The notes below the pieces were generated by a model. The model was not told the origin of the DNA and did no database searches. It saw only the letters and a program-made list of their open reading frames with translations. DNA of 34,669 bases, from the NCBI RefSeq assembly GCF_025060375.1, contig NZ_JANXCG010000064.1:1-34669 (forward strand), given 5' to 3'. Of the stretch, positions 16,946 through 24,787 are shown in pieces (the first letter of the stretch is position 1; the number at the start of each line of letters is the position of its first letter). This stretch comes from Meiothermus sp. (lineage in GTDB: Bacteria > Deinococcota > Deinococci > Deinococcales > Thermaceae). The position numbers were made by a program, and so were the translations under genes.

Positions 16946-17707
16946 GTGACCGATACCCACTGCCACCTAGACCACATGGCGCCGGCGGAGGCCGAGGCGG
17001 CCATCGCGGCCTCTGCCCACTTCAAGGCCGTCGTAACGGTGGGCACCGACCCCGTGCGCAACCGCCGGGCGCTGGCCTTTGCTGAAGCCCACGCCCACAT
17101 CTTCGCTGCGGTGGGCCTCCACCCCACCGAGGCCCACCTGCTCTCGCCCGAGCTCGAGGCCGACCTGGCCCACCTGGCCACCCACCCCCGGGTGCGGGCC
17201 ATTGGCGAGAGCGGCCTTGACTACTACTGGACCCCGGAGACCCGCGGGGCCCAGCTCAGGGCGCTGGGGTTTCAGCACCGGCTGGCCTTGGAGCGGGGAC
17301 TGCCCCTAATCCTGCATGTGCGCAGCAGGGACGGGCTGGCGGAGCTTGAGCTAGCCGATTGGCTCGAGCAGCACCGCCCGCCCCGGTTTGTGCTGCACGC
17401 GTTTGGGGGTCACCCCAGGCTGCTGGAGGTAGGCCTGAGGCTGGGGGGTTACTTCAGCTTGGCAGGGCCCCTCACCTACAGGAAGAACGAGGCCTTGCGT
17501 CGGGCCGTCCAGGCGATTCCGCTGGAGCGCCTCCTGGTAGAGACCGATGCCCCCTTCCTGCCCCCCGAGCCCCACCGGGGCCAGCGCAGCCAGCCGGCTA
17601 TGGTGCGCCTTACCCTGGCCAGGCTGGCCGAGCTGCGTGGCCTTGGCTTGGAGGAGATGGAGCGCATCACCGACCAGAACGCCCGGGTCCTTTTCGCCTT
17701 GGGTTGA
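16946..17707 (+). CDS. tatD: TatD-family metal-dependent DNase
   Basis: 253 residues, the usual TatD/YcfH length. Metal-ligand motifs of the TIM-barrel amidohydrolase fold are intact: THCHLDH at residues 4-10, IGESGLDYY with the bridging Glu (~residue 90), LHVRSRDG with a His, VLHAFGG with a His, and the C-terminal VETDAPFLPP carrying the catalytic Asp. TatD enzymes are Mg2+-dependent 3'-5' exonucleases linked to DNA repair and turnover. GTG is chosen because a TAGAAT -10 ends 7 nt before it and the frame begins directly with the THCH motif. aspS follows but has its own promoter. Confidence 0.95.
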   Translation: MTDTHCHLDHMAPAEAEAAIAASAHFKAVVTVGTDPVRNRRALAFAEAHAHIFAAVGLHPTEAHLLSPELEADLAHLATHPRVRAIGESGLDYYWTPETRGAQLRALGFQHRLALERGLPLILHVRSRDGLAELELADWLEQHRPPRFVLHAFGGHPRLLEVGLRLGGYFSLAGPLTYRKNEALRRAVQAIPLERLLVETDAPFLPPEPHRGQRSQPAMVRLTLARLAELRGLGLEEMERITDQNARVLFALG

Positions 17708-17725
17708 GGGTCCTCTTAGGCTTGC

Positions 17726-17754
17726 TTGACCCAAGAGGCCGCGCCCCGTAAGAT
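17726..17754 (+). promoter_or_regulatory. Strong aspS promoter
   Basis: TTGACC (17726-17731) and TAAGAT (17749-17754) are separated by exactly 17 nt; each matches five (-35) or four (-10) of six sigma-A consensus bases. The start of transcription is predicted near 17761, giving a leader of about 115 nt before aspS. Confidence 0.85.
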
Positions 17755-17760
17755 GCGGAG

Positions 17761-17876
17761 CGGGATGCTGCGGACGTGCAACGATCGCTAAAGGTGGGGG
17801 TAACCAGAGGCCCCCGATACCGCGTTGTATCGGGGGTTTTCCCTTAGAGGCTACGTCCGCGCCCGTAGGAGTCCGC
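17761..17876 (+). promoter_or_regulatory. Structured aspS leader with mutually exclusive hairpins
   Basis: The ~116-nt leader can form several competing structures: a GGGGG/CCCCC antiterminator (17796-17800 with 17811-17815) against the terminator at 17811-17836; a long-range 8-bp pairing of GCGGACGT (17770-17777) with ACGTCCGC (17853-17860); the same 5' segment with GTCCGC touching the start codon (17871-17876); and a CTACG/CGTAG hairpin (17851-17855 with 17864-17868) that covers part of the TAGGAG ribosome site (17866-17871). This looks like a regulatory switch acting on transcription and perhaps translation. It matches no riboswitch class I recognise. Confidence 0.6.
17811..17840 (+). terminator. 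Intrinsic terminator in the aspS leader
   Basis: A perfect 10-bp stem (17811-17820 with 17827-17836), loop CGCGTT, is followed by TTTT at 17837-17840. It lies about 50 nt downstream of the predicted start and 36 nt upstream of aspS, so it should act as an attenuator. Confidence 0.88.
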
Positions 17877-19148
17877 ATGTGTAGAGTCCTGGCCCGCGAG
17901 GTTTCCTCTCACGTTGGGAAAACCGTCTGTCTGCAGGGTTTTTTGCACTGGAAGCGCGACCTGGGTGGCATCCGCTTCGTCCTCCTGCGCGACCGCAGCG
18001 GGGTGGTGCAGGTGGTGGTGGACCGGCGCTTTGAGCTGCCCCTGGCCGAGTCCTCAATGAGGGTGGTGGGACGGGTGGTAGAAAACCCCAAAGCGCCGGG
18101 GGGCTACGAGGTGGTGGCGGAAGAGCTGGAATTTTACGCCAAGGCGGTTGAGCCCAGCCCCATCGAGATTCCCAAGGAGGAGTGGCGGGCCAGCCCCGAA
18201 GCCCTGCTGGAGTACCGCTACGTGAGCCTGCGAGGGGAAAAGGCAAGGGCCCCCCTCAAGCTGCAGGCGGCCTTGGTGCGGGGCTTCCGCAGCTACTTGG
18301 ACGCCCAGGGTTTTACCGAAATCTTCACCCCCAAAATTGTCTCGGCAGGGGCCGAGGGGGGGAGCAACCTCTTCGGCGTGGACTACTTTGAGCGCCGGGC
18401 CTACCTGGCCCAGTCGCCCCAGCTGTACAAGCAGATCATGGTGGGGGTTTTCGAGCGGGTCTATGAGGTGGCCCCGGTCTTCCGAGCCGAGCAGCACGCC
18501 ACCAGCCGCCACCTAAACGAGTACCTTTCCCTGGACGTGGAGATGGGTTTCATCCGCTCGGAGGAGGACGTGATGGCCCTGGAGGAGGAGCTTCTGCGGG
18601 CCATGCTCGAGGAGGCCCGAAGCTCGGCTGGGTTTGAGGCCAGGCTGCTCGAGGTGGAGTGGCCCAACACCCAGGAGATGCCCCGCCTAGAGCACAAGGA
18701 GGCCCGCCGCATCCTGCGGGAGGAGCTTGGCCTGCCGGTGGGGGCGGATCTGAACGAGGAGGCCGAGCGGGCCTTGGGGGCCTGGGCCAAGGAGCGGTGG
18801 GGGGTGGATTTCCTCTTCGTCACCAAGTACCCCGAGTCGGCCCGGCCCTTCTACGCCTACCCCGAGGGGGATGGCTTGACCCGGGGCTTTGACCTGCTGT
18901 TCAGGGGGTTGGAGATTACCTCTGGTGGGCAGCGCATCCATCAGCACGAGGTCCTGGTGGAGCAGCTCAGGAGGAAAGGGCACGACCCGGCGCAGTTTGC
19001 CGGCTACCTGGAGGTCTTCAAGTACGGCATGCCTCCCCACGGCGGCTTCGCCATCGGGGCCGAGCGGCTTACCCAGAAGCTGGCGGGCCTGCCCAACGTG
19101 CGCTACGCCCGGGCCTTCCCCCGCGACCGCCACCGGCTCACTCCGTAG
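17877..19148 (+). CDS. aspS: Archaeal-type, probably non-discriminating aspartyl-tRNA synthetase
   Basis: 423 residues, the short archaeal/eukaryal type that lacks the ~150-residue bacterial GAD insertion and closely resembles Thermus AspRS2. An N-terminal OB-fold anticodon domain (~1-100, FLHWKRDLGGIRFVLLRDRSGVVQVV) precedes the class II core: motif 1 FTEIFTPKIV, the AEGGSNLFGVDYF and AQSPQLYKQ segments, motif 2 APVFRAEQHATSRHLNEY, and motif 3 HGGFAIGAERLTQKL. Thermus AspRS2 is non-discriminating: it makes Asp-tRNA-Asp and Asp-tRNA-Asn, the latter amidated by GatCAB. Non-discrimination here is inferred from similarity. The start follows TAGGAG by 5 nt. The gene has its own promoter and attenuator-like leader. 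Its last 11 bp overlap the opposing small gene at 19138. Confidence 0.95.
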   Translation: MCRVLAREVSSHVGKTVCLQGFLHWKRDLGGIRFVLLRDRSGVVQVVVDRRFELPLAESSMRVVGRVVENPKAPGGYEVVAEELEFYAKAVEPSPIEIPKEEWRASPEALLEYRYVSLRGEKARAPLKLQAALVRGFRSYLDAQGFTEIFTPKIVSAGAEGGSNLFGVDYFERRAYLAQSPQLYKQIMVGVFERVYEVAPVFRAEQHATSRHLNEYLSLDVEMGFIRSEEDVMALEEELLRAMLEEARSSAGFEARLLEVEWPNTQEMPRLEHKEARRILREELGLPVGADLNEEAERALGAWAKERWGVDFLFVTKYPESARPFYAYPEGDGLTRGFDLLFRGLEITSGGQRIHQHEVLVEQLRRKGHDPAQFAGYLEVFKYGMPPHGGFAIGAERLTQKLAGLPNVRYARAFPRDRHRLTP

Positions 19149-19401
19149 GCCGCCCCTTTAGCGCGCGCTGGATGGAATCCTGCTCTATGCCGAGCTCGAG
19201 CCGCATCTTGTCCAGACGCTGGCGCAGACCCTCCTCGCTCACCCCAAGGTGCTTGGAGAGGGTCTGGACCTTCCCCGGGTCGTAGAGGGTGCTCAGCGTC
19301 AGGGCCATGGCCTCGCGGTACTTAGGGCCCAGCATTACCTCAATGGTCTTGATGCGCAGTTGAATCTCAAACCACTCGAGCTTCTCAGCCTCGTTTGCCA
19401 T
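19138..19401 (-). CDS. Small HTH-like protein of unknown function
   Basis: 87 residues from ATG 19401, which follows a GGAGAG by 3 nt and begins MANEAEKLEWFEIQ. It is charged and helical with no membrane segment. Residues ~37-68 (YDPGKVQTLSKHLGVSEEGLRQRLDKMRLELGI) look like a helix-turn-helix of the type found in small regulators or sigma-like regions. I do not recognise a named family. The start lies inside the murJ 3' end (17-bp overlap), so it is translationally coupled to murJ and is the last gene of the DUF1385-sbcD-sbcC-murJ run. Its stop codon overlaps the aspS 3' end by 11 bp on the opposite strand. A DNA-binding role is inference only. Confidence 0.75.
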   Translation of the reverse strand: MANEAEKLEWFEIQLRIKTIEVMLGPKYREAMALTLSTLYDPGKVQTLSKHLGVSEEGLRQRLDKMRLELGIEQDSIQRALKGRPTE

Positions 19402-20893
19402 CTTCTCTCCATAGGGGTAGCCCAAGCCCGCGGGCCAGCCCAGCAAACACCGCTAATCCTACCAGCCCACCCCCCAACAGGGGTAGCAGGTTGACCAGGA
19501 AGGGCCCCGGGGGACCCAGCCAGGTGGCCCCCTGGTGGGCCAGCAGCCCCGCTGGGAGGGCGGCCAGGCTGGCCTTCAGCGTGGCCCGCCAGGTCTGGCC
19601 CCCCTCCACCATCCCAAGCCGCTCCAGCCGGTGGATGTAGGCGGCCAGACCAGCCCACCCTGCCGCGGCGGTGGCCAGGTTGAGGGCGAAAAGGCCCTGC
19701 TCGCGCAGGAGCCAGTAGCCCAGGGTGTTGAGAAGGGCCACCGCCACGGTAACCCGCACCGCCTGGCCCACCTGCCCCACTGCGTAGAAGCCCCTTAGCA
19801 GAAGCTGGTTCAGCCCCCAAGGCAGCAGGGCCAGGCCCAAGGCCGTGACGGTCTGCGTCGTGAAGGTCCGGTTGGCCTCGGTGAAGTTGGGGGTAAGGGC
19901 ATAGACCAGGCCCACCCCCCAGGGGGCCAGGGCCACCATCATCGCCGAGGCAAAGGCTAGGGGGACTGCAAGCCGCACCAGAAGACGGCTCAGGAGGGCG
20001 CGGGCCGCCTCGCTTCCTCCCAGGGCCGAAAGGCGGGGAAAGGCGGCCATGGCAGGGGAAACGGCCAGGAGGCCCAGCGCGGTGGTAAAGAAGAGCTCGC
20101 CGTTTTGGAATCCGGTTACGGCGGCGGAGGGGTAGGCCGCCAGGATGCTGAGGAGGACCAGGTTCAAAAACTGCCGGACCGAGGTGGTGAAGGCAAAGGG
20201 GCCGATCCGGGCCAGGGCCTGCCGGAAGGCGGGGTGCCAGCGGAACTCGAGCCCATACCCCTTCAGGCCCGGCAGCTGCACGAGGGCTTGTAGGGCCCCG
20301 CCCACCGTGACCGAGAGGCCCAGCGCCGCTACGCTCTGAGGGAAGAGGAGCATCAGCCCGATGGCCCCCAGGTTGAAGGCCACCGGGCTGAAACTGGAAA
20401 GCCCGAAGCGCTCCCCTGACTGGAGCATGGAGGAGAAGAGCGCGGCCATGGATATAGCCAGCAGGAAGGGAAGGGTGAGCCGCACCAGGAGGACGAGCTG
20501 CTCAAACACCTCGGGGTCCCGCAGGGGGCTGGCCTGGCCCAAGGCGGCCTCGGAGAGCCACAGCAGCCCCCCGGCGATCTGGGGGGCAAAGAGCAGCCCC
20601 AGCCCCAGGACGACCAGGTTGACCCCCAGCAGGAAAGCGCCAAAGCGGCGGGCAAAACGCCGGGCCTCCTCGGGGGGGAGCTGGGCCAGGACCGGAATCA
20701 GGGCGTTCTGGATGGCCCCCTCGGCTAGCAGCTCACGGAGCAGGTTGGGGATCCGGTAGGCCACCCAGAAGGCGTCTTTTAGGGTGTCGGGAAGGGGGAG
20801 GTTGGTGAGGATGGTCTGGCGCAGCTGGCCCAGCAGTCGGCTGGCCAGGGTGCCGCTCATGACCAGGAGGGTATTGCGGAGGATGCGCGACAT
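19385..20893 (-). CDS. murJ: Lipid II flippase MurJ
   Basis: 502 residues with about 13-14 hydrophobic segments, as expected for MurJ of the MOP superfamily. N-terminal landmarks match E. coli MurJ: SRLLGQLRQ (conserved Arg pair lining the cavity) and YRIPNLLRELLAEGAIQNALIPVL. Further matches are SGERFGLSSFSPVAFNLGAI and LPWGLNQLLLRGFYAVGQ. MurJ flips lipid II from the cytoplasmic to the periplasmic face of the inner membrane for peptidoglycan synthesis and is essential in most walled bacteria. The gene begins 11 bp after the sbcC stop with no clear Shine-Dalgarno sequence or promoter and overlaps the next small gene by 17 bp, so it belongs to the same operon. No alternative upstream start is needed. 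Confidence 0.95.
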   Translation of the reverse strand: MSRILRNTLLVMSGTLASRLLGQLRQTILTNLPLPDTLKDAFWVAYRIPNLLRELLAEGAIQNALIPVLAQLPPEEARRFARRFGAFLLGVNLVVLGLGLLFAPQIAGGLLWLSEAALGQASPLRDPEVFEQLVLLVRLTLPFLLAISMAALFSSMLQSGERFGLSSFSPVAFNLGAIGLMLLFPQSVAALGLSVTVGGALQALVQLPGLKGYGLEFRWHPAFRQALARIGPFAFTTSVRQFLNLVLLSILAAYPSAAVTGFQNGELFFTTALGLLAVSPAMAAFPRLSALGGSEAARALLSRLLVRLAVPLAFASAMMVALAPWGVGLVYALTPNFTEANRTFTTQTVTALGLALLPWGLNQLLLRGFYAVGQVGQAVRVTVAVALLNTLGYWLLREQGLFALNLATAAAGWAGLAAYIHRLERLGMVEGGQTWRATLKASLAALPAGLLAHQGATWLGPPGPFLVNLLPLLGGGLVGLAVFAGLARGLGLPLWREDGKRG

Positions 20894-20904
20894 GGGGGGC
20901 CGGA

Positions 20905-23622
20905 TCAGTCCACCCAGTAGGCCCGGCTCCCCTTGGGGGACTTTTCCACCCGCAGCCGGGCCGGCAGGCGTTCGGCTAGGGCCTCCACGTGGGTCACGAT
21001 GCCCACCAGGCGGCCCTGGGTGGGCAGGGCCTCCAGCACCCCGGCCACCTGCTCCAGGCTCTCCATGTCCAGGGTGCCGAACCCCTCGTCCAGGAACAGG
21101 GCCCCGATGCGGCCTTGGGAGAGGTGTTCGGAGAGGGAGAGGGCCAGGGATAGGCTGGCCATGAAGCTCTCGCCGCCGGAGAGGGTGCGCACGGGCCGCT
21201 GGGCCTGGGTCCAGCGGTCAAACACCAGGTATTCGCCCCTGACCAGCCCCAGGGTGTAGCGGTTGTGGGAGAGGGCCTGGACGAGCTCTGAGGCCCGTTG
21301 CACCAGCCCCCTTTGGTAGTGCTCCAGCAGGTAGTCTGGGAAGCGGTCGGCCCTCAGGTCGTTTGACAGCCTCTCCCAGAGGTCGATTTCCTGCTCCAGC
21401 TTCGCCTTTTCCCCAAGGGCTTCCCGCCGCCGCTTCAGGTCTTCGCGCAGCTTCTCCAGCCGGGCTTCCTTGGCCCCTATGGCGCGGCGGGTCTCCCTGA
21501 GGGCCTCCTTCAGCCCCTGGAGCCCTTGCTCCTTGGCCTGCACCTGCTCGTGGGTTACGGGGGTCTGCCCGGCCAGCTCCTCCTCCAGGGGCTTCAGCCG
21601 GGCGGCTATCTCCTGCTCCTCCTGGCGGTGCGCCTCGAGCCTCCCCGCCTGTGCGGCCAGCTCCTCCTCCTCCATCCGGGCCTGCTTCAGGGCCGCTGGG
21701 CCCTCAAAGCCCGCCTCCTTGAGCAGGGCCTGCACCGCAGCCCGCTGGCCCTCCAGCTGCTTGGCCAGGGTTTCCACCCGGGCCGATTCCTCCTTCTCTT
21801 TGGCCTGGGCGGCCACCAGCTCCCCTTCGATCCGCCCTATCTCTTCCCGCCGGGCCTCCAGGCGGTTCAGCTCCTCCCTCAGCTCCCTCTCAAAATCCGC
21901 CACCCCCTTCCCCTGGGTGGCCTCGCGCAGTTCCCTGGCCAAGGAGGCGAGCCTTTGCTGCCGCTCCTCCTGCAGCGCCTCGAGGGAGGCTATGTCCCGG
22001 AGCTGGTCTTTGAGGCGCTGAAGCTCATCTTCAGCACTCTTCCGGGAATCCTGGGCCTCCTCGAGCTGCCTTTGAAGGCGGGGAAGGTCCTCCTCCAAGG
22101 CCTTCAGCTGCCCTTGACGTCTGGCGTAGTCTTCCCTCAGCCGTTCTAGCTCCTCCTTGAGGGCGTCCACCTCCTCCTTAAGCCGCTTCACCTCCTCTCC
22201 CTCAGGCTTGGGGGGAGGCCGGTCCACGGTCTGGCCGCAGAGGGGGCAGGGCTCACCGGGCCTGAGGTGGGGGTGGTACTGGGCCAGGCCCTGGCGCATC
22301 TGCTCAGCGGCCAGGCGGGCTTCGGCCTCCTGGAGGGCCCCCTCCTTCTCGAGGCCCTGCTGCTTCAGCCCCTCCATCTCATCCCGGAGGGTCTTTTGTC
22401 TTTGCTGGTTCTCCTCGAGCTGCTTCTGGGCCCTCTCAACCCTGCTTTTGTCCTGATCCAGCCGCTTTTCCGCCTGCTCCTTTTGCCCAAGAAGCCCCTC
22501 GGCCTCCCGCAGGCGCTGTAGCCGGTCCTCGTCGAAGGGAAGGGGGTTCTGGTGCCGTAGCTCCAGGTGCCCGCCGTGCCGCTTCAGGGCCTGCTCCTTG
22601 AGCCGCAGGGCCTCTATTCCGGCGAGCTGGGCCCTGAGGGCCTCGAGGCGCTGGGGGTCAAACCCCTCCTTCAGCCCGGCCAGCGCTTGCCTGAGGTCCT
22701 CCAGGTCCCTTTGGGTCTTTCTAAGCTGGGCCTGGGCCGCTGAGCACTCGCCCTCCAGCTCCTCCAGGCGCTTTAGGTGCGGCCAGAGCCGCTGGGCCTC
22801 CCTGGCCTGCTCCAGCCGCCGGGCCAGCTCCTCCATTTCGGGCTGGGCCCGCTCCCAGTTCCCCCTGCGCCGCCTCAGGCGTTCAAGCTCCTCAAACTTT
22901 TGCTCCAGCCCCTTTAGCCTCTCCAGCTCCCTTTCCTCCCCTTGGATGTGCCCTTCCAGCCGGGTCTCATCTGCGCGGAGCTGCTCCAGGGCCTCCTCCA
23001 GGCAGGCCACCTCCTCCTCCTGAACCTCCCCCAGGGCCTTCAACTCCCCTTCCAGCGAAGCCCTTCTCTCACGGAGGCCTCTGAGCCGGTCCGAGACCCG
23101 TCTGGCCATCTCTCCGAGGGACTGCAGGCCGTAAAGGGCAGACAGGGTTTCCCGCCGCTCCTTTGGCGAGCCCCGCAGGAACAGGTCAAACTGGCCCTGG
23201 GGCAGCAGGACGGCCCGGACGAAGGCCTCGTAGTCCATGCCCAGAATCCTGACCAGCTTCTCGTCCAGCTCCCTGGCCCGTTCCGAAGCGGGGTCGGTCC
23301 GCCACTGGCCGTTTTCTAACCGCTCCAACCGGTGCTGGTTTTCCCGGCCCACCACCCGCACCACCCGCCAAACCTGCTCGCCCACCCTGAACTCCAGCTC
23401 CACCCGGGCGGCTTCAGCCTGGGGGTGCACAAGCTCCCTCAGGCCCTGGCCCCCGATGCGCGGGGTGGCCTTGTAGAGGGCGTAGGTGATGGCGTCCAGC
23501 AGGGTGGTCTTGCCAGCGCCGGTCTGCCCGGTGATGGCAAAGAGCTCCACGTCGTCGAAGGGGATGGACAACGGGTCAAGGTAAGGACCGAAGCCCTGGA
23601 GGGAGAGTCGCAGGGGTCGCAT
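20905..23622 (-). CDS. sbcC: Exonuclease subunit SbcC (Rad50-like ATPase)
   Basis: 905 residues. Walker A is GQTGAGKT at residues 32-39; two long Glu/Arg/Gln/Leu-rich coiled-coil arms (~180-455 and ~480-770) flank a zinc hook CPLC at residues ~459-462; the ABC signature LSGGES is near residue 814, followed by Walker B LFLDEGFGTLD. SbcC dimerises through the zinc hook and with SbcD forms an ATP-dependent double-strand exonuclease and hairpin endonuclease that clears palindromes and blocked DNA ends. GAGGAG lies 4 nt before ATG 23622 and the sbcD stop is 12 bp upstream, so the pair is co-transcribed. It is slightly shorter than E. coli SbcC (1048) because of shorter coiled coils. Confidence 0.97.
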   Translation of the reverse strand: MRPLRLSLQGFGPYLDPLSIPFDDVELFAITGQTGAGKTTLLDAITYALYKATPRIGGQGLRELVHPQAEAARVELEFRVGEQVWRVVRVVGRENQHRLERLENGQWRTDPASERARELDEKLVRILGMDYEAFVRAVLLPQGQFDLFLRGSPKERRETLSALYGLQSLGEMARRVSDRLRGLRERRASLEGELKALGEVQEEEVACLEEALEQLRADETRLEGHIQGEERELERLKGLEQKFEELERLRRRRGNWERAQPEMEELARRLEQAREAQRLWPHLKRLEELEGECSAAQAQLRKTQRDLEDLRQALAGLKEGFDPQRLEALRAQLAGIEALRLKEQALKRHGGHLELRHQNPLPFDEDRLQRLREAEGLLGQKEQAEKRLDQDKSRVERAQKQLEENQQRQKTLRDEMEGLKQQGLEKEGALQEAEARLAAEQMRQGLAQYHPHLRPGEPCPLCGQTVDRPPPKPEGEEVKRLKEEVDALKEELERLREDYARRQGQLKALEEDLPRLQRQLEEAQDSRKSAEDELQRLKDQLRDIASLEALQEERQQRLASLARELREATQGKGVADFERELREELNRLEARREEIGRIEGELVAAQAKEKEESARVETLAKQLEGQRAAVQALLKEAGFEGPAALKQARMEEEELAAQAGRLEAHRQEEQEIAARLKPLEEELAGQTPVTHEQVQAKEQGLQGLKEALRETRRAIGAKEARLEKLREDLKRRREALGEKAKLEQEIDLWERLSNDLRADRFPDYLLEHYQRGLVQRASELVQALSHNRYTLGLVRGEYLVFDRWTQAQRPVRTLSGGESFMASLSLALSLSEHLSQGRIGALFLDEGFGTLDMESLEQVAGVLEALPTQGRLVGIVTHVEALAERLPARLRVEKSPKGSRAYWVD

Positions 23623-23634
23623 GTTTCTCCTCAG

Positions 23635-24771
23635 CTAGCGGGGGGCCAGAACTTCCTCCAGCACCTCCTGGAAGGCCTTTAGGAGCTCGTCGAGCGATGC
23701 CTCACCGGCAGTTTCCCGGCGGTACTGGGCGTAGGCCTCACTCCAGCTCAGGCGCTCGGGGCTTGCCGGGGGGCTTGGGCCTTCCCTCGAGGGGGCTTGG
23801 AACTCCACATCGAGCAGCCGGGGTACCTCCTCAAACAGCCGCTTGCGCAACGCGGGGTTCCCCTGTCCCTCCAAGACCAGCTTGGTGTAACCGGGGAATT
23901 CCCGCAGCTCCTCCCAGCGCCGGTCCAGGTCTTCCAGGCGGAGCCGAAAGGTCTTGAGCGGCTTGCCCCAGCGGCCCGGTATCTCGTGCACCCGCGCGGG
24001 CTTTCCCGGTTCCAGCTCCACCAGCAAGGCCCCGCGGGGTGCCCCCTCCCCCTCGCCGAAGTCGAGCTGGATCAGCGAGCCTGGGTACCAGGCGACCGGT
24101 CCGTCGGAGACCTTCTGCTGCTTGTGGATGTGCCCTAGGGCTACGTAGCCCAAGGTGGGGGGAAGGTGCCCCTTCAGAACCGCGTAGCTGTTGGTGGTGT
24201 GGAAGGTGAACTCCCCCCCGCCGAGCTGGGCCCCCTCCACGGTCAGGTGGGCCATCAGCAGGTGGACCCCTGGGGCGGTCAGGTGGGCGATGAGCTGCCG
24301 CATTCCCTCGGCGTAGGTCTGCCGCCACCCCCCGGTGTCCTGCTGCAGGAGTTGCTGGGCCTTGACCAAGCGCCGCTCCGAGAGGAAAGGCAGCAGGGCC
24401 ACCCGCAGGCCGCCGACCTCTACCACACCTCCCTCCTGGGCGAAGCGCAGGTTTCCATAGGCCCGGGTCCCGGTCAGGGCCAGCAGGGGGGCCAGGGCCT
24501 CCAGCCGCTCCCGGCTGTCGTGGTTTCCGGCGATGACCAAGGCTGGGATACCCTTTTCCTTGAGCCCCACGAAGAACTCGAAGGCCGCGGCCTCGGCTGC
24601 GCTCGAGACAACGCTTCGATCAAAGAGGTCACCCGAGACCAGCACCAGCTCCACCCTCTCTGAGGAGACCAACCCCAGCAGCTCCTTCAAGGCCTCGTGC
24701 ACCTCCGGGGTGCGGTCTTGGCCCTTGAGGGTCTTGCCCAGGTGCCAGTCTGCGGTGTGCAGAATCCGCAT
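23635..24771 (-). CDS. sbcD: Exonuclease subunit SbcD (Mre11-like nuclease)
   Basis: 378 residues. The phosphoesterase metal-binding motifs are all present: I ADWHLGKTL (Asp8, His10), II SGDLFDRS, III AGNHDSRERL, then LMAHLTVEG and the terminal GHIHKQQ. A C-terminal capping region follows. SbcD is the Mn2+-dependent nuclease of the SbcCD complex. A TAGGAT -10 ends 6 nt before ATG 24771 within the 16-bp gap after the DUF1385 gene, so sbcD can be transcribed both from this leaderless promoter and by read-through. sbcC follows after 12 bp. Confidence 0.96.
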   Translation of the reverse strand: MRILHTADWHLGKTLKGQDRTPEVHEALKELLGLVSSERVELVLVSGDLFDRSVVSSAAEAAAFEFFVGLKEKGIPALVIAGNHDSRERLEALAPLLALTGTRAYGNLRFAQEGGVVEVGGLRVALLPFLSERRLVKAQQLLQQDTGGWRQTYAEGMRQLIAHLTAPGVHLLMAHLTVEGAQLGGGEFTFHTTNSYAVLKGHLPPTLGYVALGHIHKQQKVSDGPVAWYPGSLIQLDFGEGEGAPRGALLVELEPGKPARVHEIPGRWGKPLKTFRLRLEDLDRRWEELREFPGYTKLVLEGQGNPALRKRLFEEVPRLLDVEFQAPSREGPSPPASPERLSWSEAYAQYRRETAGEASLDELLKAFQEVLEEVLAPR

Positions 24772-24777
24772 GGTCCG

Positions 24778-24783
24778 ATCCTA
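24778..24783 (-). promoter_or_regulatory. -10 element TAGGAT, leaderless type (sbcD)
   Basis: On the minus strand TAGGAT ends 6 nt before ATG 24771. Its -35 region would lie inside the 3' end of the DUF1385 gene; none is obvious. Confidence 0.45.
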
Positions 24784-24787
24784 CCGC

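Noticed and set aside
17708-17738. Hairpin CCTCTT/AAGAGG as terminator of tatD.
   Set aside because: There is no T-run after it, and it overlaps the aspS -35 region; pairing may be coincidental.
17761-17840. T-box riboswitch in the aspS leader, suggested by AAAGGTGG and ACCGCG near a terminator.
   Set aside because: The two pieces are not contiguous as in the T-box consensus, and only about 30 nt precede them, too short for Stem I with a specifier loop.
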